From positions 1 through 19,166 of the forward strand of contig JALHTN010000478.1 in NCBI GenBank assembly GCA_022865865.1: 19,166 bases of DNA, written 5' to 3'. The translations under genes were made by a program, and so were the position numbers. Every line of letters begins with the position of its first letter. Position 1 is the first letter of the stretch. Below are positions 7,223 through 15,238 of this stretch, piece after piece. The notes under the pieces were generated by a model, which was not told where the DNA came from, did no database searches, and saw only the letters and a program-made list of their open reading frames with translations. The DNA is from Anaerolineales bacterium (lineage in GTDB: Bacteria > Chloroflexota > Anaerolineae > Anaerolineales > UBA4823).

Positions 7223-7420
7223 AATTTCATATCCCTGAAGAATCTATCAACGATGCTGATAACGGATTTAGACCAAAAAGTATAAATTCCGGGTGGCGGG
7301 AAGTTAAATTACCTCTGGATTATATGGCAAGTGGTCGAGCATGAGATTCATCACCGGGGAGAATTCTCATTTATTCTTGGATTGCTATGAAACCAAGGAT
7401 TGAATGTTTGGGATCGCTAT
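7223..7420 (+). pseudogene. Remnant of a DinB-family (DinB-like four-helix) protein
   Basis: One reading frame carries the C-terminal signature of DinB-superfamily proteins although it has stops. It reads SLKNLSTMLITDLDQKV, a TAA at 7283, IPGGGKLNYLWIIWQVVEHE, IHHRGEFSFILGLL, a TGA at 7388, then NQGLNVWDRY. The EHEIHHRGE block contains the conserved metal-binding histidine motif of this family, and the preceding LWxxxW and following LGLL positions fit as well. The N-terminal half, with the first metal ligand, is absent. The fragment begins directly after the terminator at 7172-7212. I therefore read it as a truncated and decayed gene, not an expressed protein. DinB-like proteins are metal-dependent enzymes, often thiol-S-transferases. 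Confidence 0.65.
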
Positions 7421-7501
7421 CGCAAGAGATTTGTTTTGAGTATACTGGTCTTCAATACTCGACAATAGGGATCCATAAAGTTTCTGATTTGAGGAGGAAA
7501 A

Positions 7502-7893
7502 ATGGGTGACAATGCTGAATGGTCTCCTGGGGACATTCTCTGGCAGGACCTAACGGTCTGAAATGTGGTTGAGGAAAGTGATTTTTACAGAGAAATAATT
7601 GGATGGATGGGATTGTGAACCTGAAGATCTGGATGGTTATGAAATCTATCACATTTTAGTACCAGCTAAAGGAACCAGTGTTGCTGGAATATGCCATGTG
7701 CGCGGAGAAAATGTGGATATCCCCGTGGTATGGTTGATATATATTGCGGTTGAAAATGGAAAGAAGCGCCCAATTATACTGAAAGATTGACGGAGAAGGG
7801 CTGGTTGAACCAGGAAAAAAGGGAAGGGGACGTTTTTGCGTGATCTGAGATCCTTAAGGTGCTATCTGCGCTTTGACCCGCACAACTGAATAA
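7502..7893 (+). pseudogene. Decayed VOC-family (glyoxalase/bleomycin-resistance-like) gene
   Basis: A VOC-domain protein can be pieced together across three frames. It starts well, with GAGGAGG at 7491-7497 and an ATG at 7502 giving MGDNAEWSPGDILWQDLTV. A TGA follows at 7559, then NVVEESDFYREIIGW in the same frame. A frameshift near 7605 moves to WDCEPEDLDGYEIYHILVPA, on through AGICHVRGENVDIPVVWLIY and IAVEN. A second shift leads to GRGRFCVI, a TGA (7846), DP, a TAA (7852) and GAICALTR. The order and spacing match small VOC proteins of about 120-130 residues. Two frameshifts and three stops show it is dead; a single sequencing error could not explain this. The intact ribosome binding site and first 19 codons suggest recent or still-transcribed decay. 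Confidence 0.75.
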
Positions 7894-8061
7894 AATACCA
7901 TTCGCGTCAGTATGGATTAATCGAAAGGCCAAGTAATTGTAAAGGATAATATCCGCACCTATTTTCATATTCACATGACCGACTACAGAAGAAATTCGAT
8001 ATTCGGGTTTCATTATGTGGTTTTTTTGCAAGCAACAACTTGATGCACTAAATTTTAAATT

Positions 8062-8092
8062 AATACATCCCGAACGCTGTCCGGGATGTATT
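8062..8092 (-). terminator. Terminator of the small membrane protein gene
   Basis: Perfect 11-bp arms AATACATCCCG (8062-8072) and CGGGATGTATT (8082-8092) flank a 9-nt loop. On the minus strand it lies 20 nt after the stop of the gene at 8113-8502 and is followed by AT-rich sequence. The stretch 7894-8060 between it and the VOC remnant holds nothing I can identify. Confidence 0.65.
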
Positions 8093-8112
8093 GTGTTTAT
8101 TATTTGAATTTC

Positions 8113-8502
8113 TTACTTCGTTCCGAAGGTGTTGCGCACACCTGGAAGCATACAGTATATTAATATAATGCCGTTAAAGAAAATTGACCAGCCATATTCA
8201 ATTCCAGCACCTGCGCCAATCATGCCAAGGAAATCTAGGATGAGATTGAAAAGGGTTATCACCACCAGGAAAATCCAGGCTGATGGATCAACCTTCCACA
8301 GCATTTGAACCAACCATACATAGACCCAGACCAACAATCCGTACATCAAGGCTGCAAATAAATTGAAATTACGGAAAGAAAAAGGTCCAAAATTAAATTT
8401 AATTATTCCCAAGAATTGGAGTGCATGAAAGGCTGCTATCAGCGCAGCGATTCCAGCCAAGACTGCCAAAATGGTGACTCCAATGGGTCGCTCTTTCTCC
8501 AT
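8113..8502 (-). CDS. Small four-helix integral membrane protein
   Basis: A 129-residue hydrophobic protein with four likely membrane segments at about residues 7-32, 47-68, 75-97 and 103-121. It begins MEKERPIGVTILAVLAGIAA, with a charged N-terminus followed by the PxGVxxLAxLAG pattern common in small bacterial membrane proteins of unknown function. A conserved-looking WLVQMLWKVDPSAW lies between helices two and three. There is no catalytic motif, so the function is unknown. The start is secure: minus-strand AAAGGAGA lies about 7 nt before the ATG. It is divergent from the TetR-led operon, and the 176-nt gap is shared. Whether the TetR operator also affects it is open, since the palindrome is about 140 bp from this gene's start. 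Confidence 0.75.
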   Translation of the reverse strand: MEKERPIGVTILAVLAGIAALIAAFHALQFLGIIKFNFGPFSFRNFNLFAALMYGLLVWVYVWLVQMLWKVDPSAWIFLVVITLFNLILDFLGMIGAGAGIEYGWSIFFNGIILIYCMLPGVRNTFGTK

Positions 8503-8620
8503 GATTTATCTCCTTTTTTAATACAAAGATTTTATGATTTTCCGCCAATAGGCGCGTTGTAGGTCATTGGTAATAACACTGAAGTACATCTCCAGTTTCT
8601 CAAATTGGGGATTTCAGTGA

Positions 8621-8649
8621 TTGACTTTTCAAGAAAAATTTGCTATGCT
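8621..8649 (+). promoter_or_regulatory. Promoter of the beta-oxidation operon
   Basis: TTGACT (8621-8626) and TATGCT (8644-8649) are separated by 17 bp. Transcription would start near 8656, inside the palindrome at 8645-8680, leaving a leader of only about 22 nt before the tetR start codon. No second promoter is evident between the downstream genes. Confidence 0.7.
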
Positions 8650-8680
8650 TTATCTACCGAACGTTCGGTAGATAAAGCAT
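8645..8680. promoter_or_regulatory. TetR operator: perfect 36-bp palindrome
   Basis: Positions 8645-8680 read identically on both strands, centred on AACGTT, with core TACCGAACGTTCGGTA. The site covers the -10 element, the predicted start site and the first two bases of the tetR start codon. TetR-family regulators commonly bind palindromes of 14-20 bp in their own promoters, so this is almost certainly the autoregulatory operator. It is longer than a single dimer needs, and two dimers may bind. No clear second copy was found elsewhere in the window. Confidence 0.8.
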
Positions 8681-9260
8681 GACTCGAAACGAAATCCTTG
8701 ACGCATCAGCACAAATATTTAGCCGGAAGGGTTATCACGGCACATCCATGCAGGATATCGCTGATGCTGTGAACTTGCAAAAGGCCAGTCTTTATCATCA
8801 CGTCTCCAGCAAGCAAGAGATTTTATTTGAATTGCTTAGCAGGGGACTCCAAATCTTAACAGATAGAGTTGAAGATGCGATTGTGAGTTCTGATTCACCT
8901 GATGAACGCTTACGTAGAGCAATTGGTGCGTATTTAATCGCGTTAACTGAACACCAAGAATTGACCTCTGTTTTGCTGCTCGAATACCGATCCCTCGAAC
9001 CCAGTTATCACGGACGCCATATCAAAGAAAGGGATCGCTTTGAACAGATCTGGCGGGATCTGATTGAGGTAGGGGTGGATGAGGGTATTTTTTCATGTGA
9101 ACACCCGTCATTATCTGCGCGTGCTCTACTGGGTGTTATGAATTGGACAGTAACTTGGTATCGAGTTGATGGCCCCATGTCAGCGAGAGAAATTGCTGAT
9201 CAATTTACCGATCAATTTCTCCTGGGTCTTACAATTCGAGAGAAGTCATTGGAGAATTGA
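8679..9260 (+). CDS. TetR-family transcriptional repressor of fatty-acid degradation
   Basis: A 193-residue regulator. The N-terminal helix-turn-helix is textbook: residues 1-50 read TRNEILDASAQIFSRKGYHG, then TSMQDIADAVNLQKASLYHH and SKQEILFELL. Residues 60-193 form the helical ligand-binding part. It is first in an operon of beta-oxidation genes and sits under a perfect palindrome. By analogy with FadR/PsrA-like TetR proteins it likely represses the operon until a long-chain acyl-CoA or a related intermediate binds. The ligand is inferred, not visible. The start is unusual: only a weak GGTAGA lies upstream, and the ATG overlaps the palindrome, so translation initiation may be inefficient and keep repressor levels low. 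The next gene starts 7 nt after this stop. Confidence 0.9.
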   Translation: MTRNEILDASAQIFSRKGYHGTSMQDIADAVNLQKASLYHHVSSKQEILFELLSRGLQILTDRVEDAIVSSDSPDERLRRAIGAYLIALTEHQELTSVLLLEYRSLEPSYHGRHIKERDRFEQIWRDLIEVGVDEGIFSCEHPSLSARALLGVMNWTVTWYRVDGPMSAREIADQFTDQFLLGLTIREKSLEN

Positions 9261-9267
9261 GAGAATT

Positions 9268-10281
9268 GTGAGAAAAATAAAAACTTTCGAAACTTCCTCT
9301 GGCGTTCCTATCTATCAAATTCCGATTGAAGCCTTTCCTGGACTGTGGACTTACGCTTACTTGGTTGTGCATGAGGATTTCAGAGTGCTGATCGACACAG
9401 GATCAGGAATTGGTGAATCAAAAGACCAATTAGTGAGTGGAATTCAGGAGGCTGGACTTATCGCTAGCGGTGAATTATTCTCACTAGCTGAATTAACTCA
9501 TGTATTGATTACTCATGGGCATATCGATCATTTTGGGGGTTTATCAGCGCTATGTTCTCGTTCAAAAGCAAAGATAGGTGTGCATGAACTCGTTCGCCGA
9601 AATTTGACGAGTTTCCAAGAGCGGCGCACAATAAATTTACATATATTAGCTGATTATTTAATTGCAGCTGGTGTGATGCAAGAAAAACGGGATAGTATGC
9701 TGGAATTTTATCGTTTCACAAAACAGTTATTTGATTCTGTCGATGTAGATTTTTGCTACGAAGAGATCAATATGGAGCTGGGTCCATTTCAATTTTTGCA
9801 TGTTCCCGGGCATTCTGGTGGCCATGTTGTGATCCGATTTGATGACATTCTGTTCTGTGGAGACCACATTCTGACCGATATTACCCCACACCAAGTCCCG
9901 GAGCAGATAAGTACCTGGTGCGGACTCAATCATTATCTCAAATCACTGGATGTTGTTGAGCATTGGGCAAGGGATACAAAACTGGCTCTCGGTGGTCACA
10001 AGGGGGTTATCAAAGATTTACCAGCCCGGATTACAGAAATCAGGGATATGCACATGGATCGTCTTGAAAAAGTTCTGACATTCTTTCAATCTCCAAACAC
10101 AATCGATGCGCTGTCAAATTCATTATTTGGTGAGGCGATAGGTTTCAATGCATTACTTGCGATAGAAGAAGCTGGTGCTCATGTTGAATATCTGTATCAA
10201 CGTGGATTGCTCACAATCGTGAATTATAAACAATTAGAGAACGGAAAGAGCCCGGTTGCGCTCTATTATCAGGGTTATTAA
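9268..10281 (+). CDS. Metallo-beta-lactamase-fold hydrolase, possible acyl-CoA thioesterase
   Basis: A 337-residue MBL-fold enzyme. Metal ligands are all present: HGHIDH (H83, H85, D87, H88), H182 in PGHSGGH, D199 in CGDH and H244 in GGHKG, so a two-metal site is expected. Residues about 255-337 form a helical, winged-helix-like tail (EEAGAHVEYLYQRGLL), as in the MBLAC2/RNase Z-related hydrolases. MBLAC2 proteins are known as acyl-CoA thioesterases. The position between a fatty-acid TetR and acyl-CoA dehydrogenases fits a role in removing CoA from stalled or excess acyl-CoA. This is an inference, and another ester or thioester substrate is possible. The start is taken as GTG 9268: no in-frame ATG is near, and GAGAGA precedes it. 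Extending upstream would overlap tetR by 100 nt and add a non-homologous N-terminus. Confidence 0.8.
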   Translation: MRKIKTFETSSGVPIYQIPIEAFPGLWTYAYLVVHEDFRVLIDTGSGIGESKDQLVSGIQEAGLIASGELFSLAELTHVLITHGHIDHFGGLSALCSRSKAKIGVHELVRRNLTSFQERRTINLHILADYLIAAGVMQEKRDSMLEFYRFTKQLFDSVDVDFCYEEINMELGPFQFLHVPGHSGGHVVIRFDDILFCGDHILTDITPHQVPEQISTWCGLNHYLKSLDVVEHWARDTKLALGGHKGVIKDLPARITEIRDMHMDRLEKVLTFFQSPNTIDALSNSLFGEAIGFNALLAIEEAGAHVEYLYQRGLLTIVNYKQLENGKSPVALYYQGY

Positions 10282-10325
10282 ATGCTAAGTCGTGAAGATG
10301 TGCGATCATCAAGAAGGAGGCAGTG

Positions 10326-11420
10326 ATGTATGCGTTTGAACCATCTGATGAACAAAAAATGTTGCTGGATGCCATCCATCGTTATGTTACCAATGATGTG
10401 AGACCAGCAGCACATGAAGCTGATGAGGAAGAAAATTTCCCAACTGATTTAATTGAGAAGGGTTGGGAATTAGGTGTTCTTCAGGCATCGATTCCTGAGG
10501 ATTATGGTGGCTTCGGTGATCACTCAACTGTGACCGGTGTATTGGCCGCAGAAGGATTAGGCTGGGGGGATTTAGCAGGGGCACTGGCGGTTCTAACTCC
10601 AGGTCTTTTTGCACTGCCGATTTTATTATGCGGGAGCGAGCAGCAGAAGCAGAAATATCTACCCCCAATCATCGATGCTGAATGGGAATCCGTTTCAGCT
10701 GCGATGATCGAACCGCACTTCGATTTCGATCCCAATGATATGAGCACATTGGCAGCAGAGATTGGTGACAGGTACCTGATCAATGGTGAAAAGGTTTTTG
10801 TGCCTTACGCGGCTGGTGCAGAGGCATTTATTGTGTATGCACAATTGGATGGAAAGACACAGGGCTTTATCATGCCATCAGACGCTCAAGGAATTGAAAT
10901 CGATGGTCGCCAGGGTTTATTGGGGATCAATGCTCTCCCTCTTTATAAGATGCGCTTCAATGAAGTCAGCATACCAAAGCAAAACCGCTTGGGTGAAGAA
11001 GCTGGTCATGATTTTGCCCCTATCATTGATGCCTCTCGAGTTGCTATTGCTGCTTTAGGGGTGGGACTATCCAAAGCGGCTTTTGAATATTCCCGAGATT
11101 ATGCAAAGGATCGCGATGTATTTGGGATGAAAGTTGCCCAAAAACAGGCTATTGCCTTTATGTTAGCGGAAATGGCGACAGAAATTGAATCTATCCGTCT
11201 GCTTGTATGGGAGGCTGCCTGGATGATCGATGAGGGAAAAGAAGAGGCCAGTAAACACGCCTATCTTGCCCATATGGGTGCTATAGATATGGCGATGATG
11301 GTCACCGACCGTGCTGTACAGATCTTGGGTGGTCATGGCTACATCCGTGAGCATCCAGTAGAGATGTGGATGCGATCGGGTCGGGGGATTGCCGCTTTCG
11401 CTGGTTTGGCAATTGTTTAA
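10326..11420 (+). CDS. Acyl-CoA dehydrogenase homologue lacking the catalytic glutamate
   Basis: A 364-residue member of the acyl-CoA dehydrogenase family with the full order of N-terminal helical, middle beta and C-terminal helical domains. Family landmarks are DYAKDRDVFGMKVAQKQAI (FAD contact) and AVQILGGHGYIREHPVE. Two features are odd. The usual EP(D/H)xGSD flavin-binding loop is replaced by IEPHFDFDPNDMS. Neither known location of the base is Glu: A359 (FAG) stands where most members have YEGT, and S237 (DASR) stands where isovaleryl- and long-chain-type enzymes have Glu. The protein ends only five residues after A359. It is directly followed by a dehydrogenase that has the Glu, so it may be the non-catalytic partner of a heteromer. 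AGGAGG at 10315-10320 favours ATG 10326 over GTG 10323. Confidence 0.88.
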   Translation: MYAFEPSDEQKMLLDAIHRYVTNDVRPAAHEADEEENFPTDLIEKGWELGVLQASIPEDYGGFGDHSTVTGVLAAEGLGWGDLAGALAVLTPGLFALPILLCGSEQQKQKYLPPIIDAEWESVSAAMIEPHFDFDPNDMSTLAAEIGDRYLINGEKVFVPYAAGAEAFIVYAQLDGKTQGFIMPSDAQGIEIDGRQGLLGINALPLYKMRFNEVSIPKQNRLGEEAGHDFAPIIDASRVAIAALGVGLSKAAFEYSRDYAKDRDVFGMKVAQKQAIAFMLAEMATEIESIRLLVWEAAWMIDEGKEEASKHAYLAHMGAIDMAMMVTDRAVQILGGHGYIREHPVEMWMRSGRGIAAFAGLAIV

Positions 11421-11449
11421 AGCTTGATTGGTGATATTTGGAGGAAGAA

Positions 11450-12709
11450 ATGATTGAATTTGAGATTCCGAAACCTATTGCAAAGCAGCGATTTCTACTG
11501 CAGACCGTGGCTGAGGAGATGATGCGCCCCCACTCACGCTATTTTGATGAGCACGAGCATGAAATTCCATGGGATTACATTAATTTCATGCACCAGGCTA
11601 TGCGAGCCATGGGCGCGGGAGCGCTAGCACCCAGTGTGCAGGACAGTGGAAAACAGGAGCAAGGCAAAGAGAAGAAAAAATATCCCCCGATTGGGTATCA
11701 ATCATTAGCTTTTATGCTCGAAATCCTTTCCTGGGGCGATGTTGGCATGTACCTGGTGACACCAGGAGGTTCTCTCGGGGCGGCAGCGGTGGAAGCTACA
11801 GGTACTGCAGAACAAAAAAAGAAATTCTTAAGCCGTTTCAACCAAGAGAATCCTGCCTTTGGTGCTATGGCGATGACGGAACCACATTGTGGTTCTGATA
11901 CCTCGTCAATTCGAACCAGCGCTGTTTTAGATCCAGCAACAAATGAATGGGTGATCAATGGTGAGAAAATCTTTGTCACGGCTGGCAAGATTTCTCTCGA
12001 AGATGGTGACGGTCTGGTTGTAATCTGGGCAACCATCGATCCTGAAGCTGGCCGGGCAGGCATGAGGCCATTTGTGGTAGAAGCTGGAACACCCGGCGTG
12101 AAGGTGACAAAGCTCGAGCACAAGATGGGCATCCGGGCAAGTGATACAGCTTCGATAGTGCTTCAGAATACAAGAGTGCCATTTGACAACCTGCTCGGGA
12201 GTCCGGAGATTCCGAAAAAAGAAACCAAAGGATTCAAAGGTGCGATGGCAACTTTCGATGCCACGCGTCCGCTGGTTGCAGCAACTGGGGTTGGTGTCGC
12301 GCGGGCAACTCTTGAATTATTAAAAGAACTCCTGGAGCAGCAAGGTGTCACCATTCGTTATGGACTTCCCAGGCAAAAATTATCCAGTGTCGAACGTGAT
12401 GTGATCGACATGGAAATTATGCTGGAGTCTGCCTGGCTGCTGGTGATTAAAGCCGTCTGGATGGCAGATAATCATAAACCAAACTCACTCGAAGCTTCAA
12501 TGAGTAAGGTAAAGGCAGGAGACATCGTCACAAAAATAACCCAAAAAGCTCTAGAGATAATGGGACCGGTAGGATATACACGTGAGCACCTGCTTGAGAA
12601 ATGGTTCCGCGATGCGAAGATCACTGATATCTATGAAGGTACCGGACAAATAAACCGGTTGGTCGTTGCCCGGAAAATCCTTGGATATCATGGCAGCCAG
12701 CTGCGATGA
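11450..12709 (+). CDS. Acyl-CoA dehydrogenase (catalytically complete)
   Basis: A 419-residue flavoenzyme that would introduce the trans-2 double bond into acyl-CoA and pass electrons to electron-transfer flavoprotein. Residues about 145-160 hold AMTEPHCGSDTSSI, the flavin-binding signature. KALEIMGPVGYTREHLLEKW is the C-terminal FAD/adenine region. E396 in IYEGTGQINRLVVARKILG is the expected catalytic base. An insertion rich in Lys, Gln and Gly (SGKQEQGKEKKKY, around residues 66-80) is unusual. The gene begins 29 nt after its paralogue, with GGAGG at 11440-11444; an in-frame TTG at 11438 overlaps this site and is rejected. Pairing with the Glu-less paralogue resembles actinobacterial FadE26-FadE27-type heteromers. 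Confidence 0.92.
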   Translation: MIEFEIPKPIAKQRFLLQTVAEEMMRPHSRYFDEHEHEIPWDYINFMHQAMRAMGAGALAPSVQDSGKQEQGKEKKKYPPIGYQSLAFMLEILSWGDVGMYLVTPGGSLGAAAVEATGTAEQKKKFLSRFNQENPAFGAMAMTEPHCGSDTSSIRTSAVLDPATNEWVINGEKIFVTAGKISLEDGDGLVVIWATIDPEAGRAGMRPFVVEAGTPGVKVTKLEHKMGIRASDTASIVLQNTRVPFDNLLGSPEIPKKETKGFKGAMATFDATRPLVAATGVGVARATLELLKELLEQQGVTIRYGLPRQKLSSVERDVIDMEIMLESAWLLVIKAVWMADNHKPNSLEASMSKVKAGDIVTKITQKALEIMGPVGYTREHLLEKWFRDAKITDIYEGTGQINRLVVARKILGYHGSQLR

Positions 12710-12714
12710 TATCC
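12683..12714 (+). promoter_or_regulatory. Long stem-loop across the dehydrogenase stop codon
   Basis: 15-nt arms at 12683-12697 and 12700-12714, with one mismatch and a 2-nt centre, form a near-palindrome (GGATATCAT ... ATGATATCC) that includes the TGA at 12707-12709. No T-tract follows. It may be an mRNA processing or stabilising element, or a partial attenuator, before the 106-nt gap that separates the dehydrogenases from fadN, the largest gap inside the operon. Confidence 0.45.
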
Positions 12715-12764
12715 AACTTTATAAGCATAAATCATTAGGTAATTTGGAGGTTCTTAGCAAAAAA

Positions 12765-12806
12765 ATGCGAATTCCGAAACATCACTATAATAAAAAAGAT
12801 TTTTGA
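12765..12806 (+). CDS. Possible 13-codon mini-ORF before fadN
   Basis: TTGGAGG (12744-12750) is followed at 12765 by an ATG opening MRIPKHHYNKKDF, which ends in a TGA at 12804-12806. That TGA overlaps the Shine-Dalgarno sequence of fadN (GAGGAGG, 12805-12811). The arrangement could couple translation to fadN. The SD-to-ATG distance of 14 nt is long, and a frame this short may be chance, so this is a weak call. Confidence 0.2.
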   Translation: MRIPKHHYNKKDF

Positions 12807-12815
12807 GGAGGCGCA

Positions 12816-15227
12816 ATGAAATACAAAATCAGGAATGCGGTGGTTATCGGTGCCGGTACTATGGGAGCAGGCATTGCTGCTCACCTGGCAAATATTGGTG
12901 TGTCAGTAACGTTGCTGGACATTGTCCCTGGTGAGCTCACCGCTAAAGAACAGAAAAAAGGATTGAGCTTGAGCGATCGAAAGGTGAAGAATCGTATCGT
13001 CCAGGGTGGATTGGACCGGGCATTGAAATCTCGACCCGCCAGCTTCTTTACCCCCGATTATGCTGCATTGATTTCTGTAGGGAATTTGGATGACGATTTT
13101 GAGGTCATCAATAATACAGATTGGGTGATCGAAGCAATTGTTGAAAACCTGGAAATTAAGCAGGGTTTGATGGAGAGGATCGACAGGGTTCGTGCTGAGA
13201 ATACCATCGTCAGCACCAATACTTCGGGAATTCCTGTCTCTGCTATCGCTGATGGATTATCCGCAAGCTTCCGGCAGCATTTCTTGGGAACCCACTTCTT
13301 CAATCCACCCCGGTACATGAAGTTAGTCGAATTAATCGCCACCGAGGATACAAGCCAGGATGTGCTGGATTTCATGAGTCACTTCTTGGAGTACCGCCTT
13401 GGTAAAGGGGTTGTGATTGCTAAAGATACCCCGAATTTTATTGCTAACCGGCTTGGATTTGCTAGTGGTGCTTTCGCTCTGGATTATATTCTCCAGAATG
13501 GTTATTCAGTTGAGGAGGTCGATGCAATCACTGGACCGGTCATTGGGCGACCGAAAACTGCAACCTTCCGATTAATCGATCTGGTGGGAATTGACGTCTG
13601 GGAGCATGTTAGCCGCAATTTGGCACCCGCAATACCAAACGATAAGCAGGCATTAAGGTACCTGGAATCTGAATCCAGCAATAAATTGATCCATACACTG
13701 GTAGAAAATGGTTGGTTGGGTAACAAAACCAAGCAAGGGTTTTACAAACAAGTTCGTAATGAGGGGGGAGGAAAAGCGTTTTGGGTTCTCAATTTAGAAT
13801 CCATGGAGTATGAAGCACCTACTACACCAAAATTTGATTCCATTGGTGATGCGAAAGATGAGGATGAATACGGAAAGCGTTTGAAATTGATGCTGGACGC
13901 AGAAGACAGTGCTGGGGAGCTGGTCCGGGCAATCACTTACCAGGGACTGGCTTATGCATCGCATCGAATTCCTGAGATTGCTGATACACCTATGCCGATC
14001 GACGACGCCCTGCACTGGGGTTTCAACCACGAGGCTGGACCCTTTGAAACCTGGGATTTACTGGGTGTCGCTGAGACAGCAGTAAAAATGAAAGAGCTAG
14101 GCTTTGAGCCAGCCCCTTGGGTTGACGAGATGCTTTCGAAAGGGAATGAATCCTTCTATACCTACGAGAATGGTCTCAGAACAGGTGTCTACAATCCTGA
14201 ACTTGGCGATTATCAAACTAAAAAACCATCGAAAGCTGTAATCTACCTCCGCCAGCAAAAATTGATCGAAAAAAATCCAGGAGCAAAATTATGGGATATG
14301 GGGGATGGTGTCGCCTGTGTTGAATTCTGTGCCAAGATGAATATACTGGACGAAGACATCCTTTCAATGATCGAAACCGGATTAGACAAAGCAGATCAAG
14401 ACTTTGCTGGACTTGTGTTGGGGACCGAAGCCGATCATTTTTCTGCTGGAGCGAATTTGTTCATGGTTGTAATGTTAGCCCAGAACGAGGATTGGGAAAC
14501 ATTAGAATTTGCGGTTAAGAAATTACAGGATGTCAACCAACGGATGCGATATTTCCCCAAGCCAGTTGTCGCTGCTCCCGCAGGTATGGCCCTGGGAGGA
14601 GGCCTGGAGATCCTCATGCACGCCAACCGGGTGGTCGCTGGGGCTGAATTGTATTCAGGTCCTACCGAGTTAGCCCCGGGAGTGATCCCCGCGGGAGGAG
14701 GCACGAAAGAATTACTGCGCCGTATACTGAACCCTGGTATGCGGACAAAAGGTGTTGAAGCGCTGCCGTTTTTAATGCGCATCATTGAGATGATTGGCAC
14801 AGCGAAGGTCTCAACCGGGGCCGAAGAAGCCCGAGAATTAGGGTTCTTAAGATCATGTGATCGAGTGGTTTTGAATAAAGATCACCTGCTTGGAGAGGCT
14901 AAAAAAGAAGTACTTAATATGGCAAATTCTGGCTATGCAGCTCCATTACCCGAGAAAATATATGCTGCGGGGCGAGAAGGATTGGCTGCCCTGCAGGTGG
15001 GTATATACATGTTCCAAGAAGGAAAGTATTTTACAGATCACGAGGCGCATATCGTGAAGAAAGCGGCTCATGTCATGGCAGGTGGTGAAATTAGCCAGCC
15101 AGCTTGGGTAAATGAGCAATATATCCTTGATTTAGAACGAGAGGCATTTCTCTCTCTTTGTGGAGAAGAAAAAACCCAGGAAAGAATGTGGAGTTTATTG
15201 CGAACTGGTAAACTATTGAGGAATTAG
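12816..15227 (+). CDS. fadN: 3-Hydroxyacyl-CoA dehydrogenase / enoyl-CoA hydratase fusion
   Basis: An 803-residue bifunctional enzyme that hydrates trans-2-enoyl-CoA and oxidises the 3-hydroxyacyl-CoA with NAD+. The dehydrogenase is N-terminal: GAGTMG (12-17) binds NAD, H160 in [15 protein letters not shown] is the catalytic His, and [10 protein letters not shown] follows. The crotonase part is C-terminal, from about residue 490. It has the oxyanion-hole segment HFSAGANL and the two catalytic glutamates E598 (GGGLE) and E618 (PTELAPG), 20 residues apart as in E. coli FadB. The domain order is opposite to FadB and matches the FadN (YusL) type of Bacillus, whose gene also precedes fadA. Length fits that family. 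GAGGAGG lies 4 nt before the ATG. The stop is followed within 11 nt by the thiolase start. Confidence 0.93.
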   Translation: MKYKIRNAVVIGAGTMGAGIAAHLANIGVSVTLLDIVPGELTAKEQKKGLSLSDRKVKNRIVQGGLDRALKSRPASFFTPDYAALISVGNLDDDFEVINNTDWVIEAIVENLEIKQGLMERIDRVRAENTIVSTNTSGIPVSAIADGLSASFRQHFLGTHFFNPPRYMKLVELIATEDTSQDVLDFMSHFLEYRLGKGVVIAKDTPNFIANRLGFASGAFALDYILQNGYSVEEVDAITGPVIGRPKTATFRLIDLVGIDVWEHVSRNLAPAIPNDKQALRYLESESSNKLIHTLVENGWLGNKTKQGFYKQVRNEGGGKAFWVLNLESMEYEAPTTPKFDSIGDAKDEDEYGKRLKLMLDAEDSAGELVRAITYQGLAYASHRIPEIADTPMPIDDALHWGFNHEAGPFETWDLLGVAETAVKMKELGFEPAPWVDEMLSKGNESFYTYENGLRTGVYNPELGDYQTKKPSKAVIYLRQQKLIEKNPGAKLWDMGDGVACVEFCAKMNILDEDILSMIETGLDKADQDFAGLVLGTEADHFSAGANLFMVVMLAQNEDWETLEFAVKKLQDVNQRMRYFPKPVVAAPAGMALGGGLEILMHANRVVAGAELYSGPTELAPGVIPAGGGTKELLRRILNPGMRTKGVEALPFLMRIIEMIGTAKVSTGAEEARELGFLRSCDRVVLNKDHLLGEAKKEVLNMANSGYAAPLPEKIYAAGREGLAALQVGIYMFQEGKYFTDHEAHIVKKAAHVMAGGEISQPAWVNEQYILDLEREAFLSLCGEEKTQERMWSLLRTGKLLRN

Positions 15228-15238
15228 GAGAGATGGTG

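Noticed and set aside
7599..7790. Intact small protein starting at TTG 7599
   Set aside because: It is the middle of a VOC domain, and the frames before and after carry the matching N- and C-terminal pieces, so it is a fragment of a broken gene.
7774..8031. Minus-strand ORF of 85 codons across the VOC remnant
   Set aside because: No domain pattern and no ribosome binding site. It is antisense to the decayed 3' end of the VOC gene.
11380..11450. Frameshift explaining the missing glutamate in the first acyl-CoA dehydrogenase
   Set aside because: The sequence after the stop in other frames does not encode YEGT or a usual C-terminus, and the next gene's ribosome binding site begins 20 nt later. 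The short ending looks genuine.
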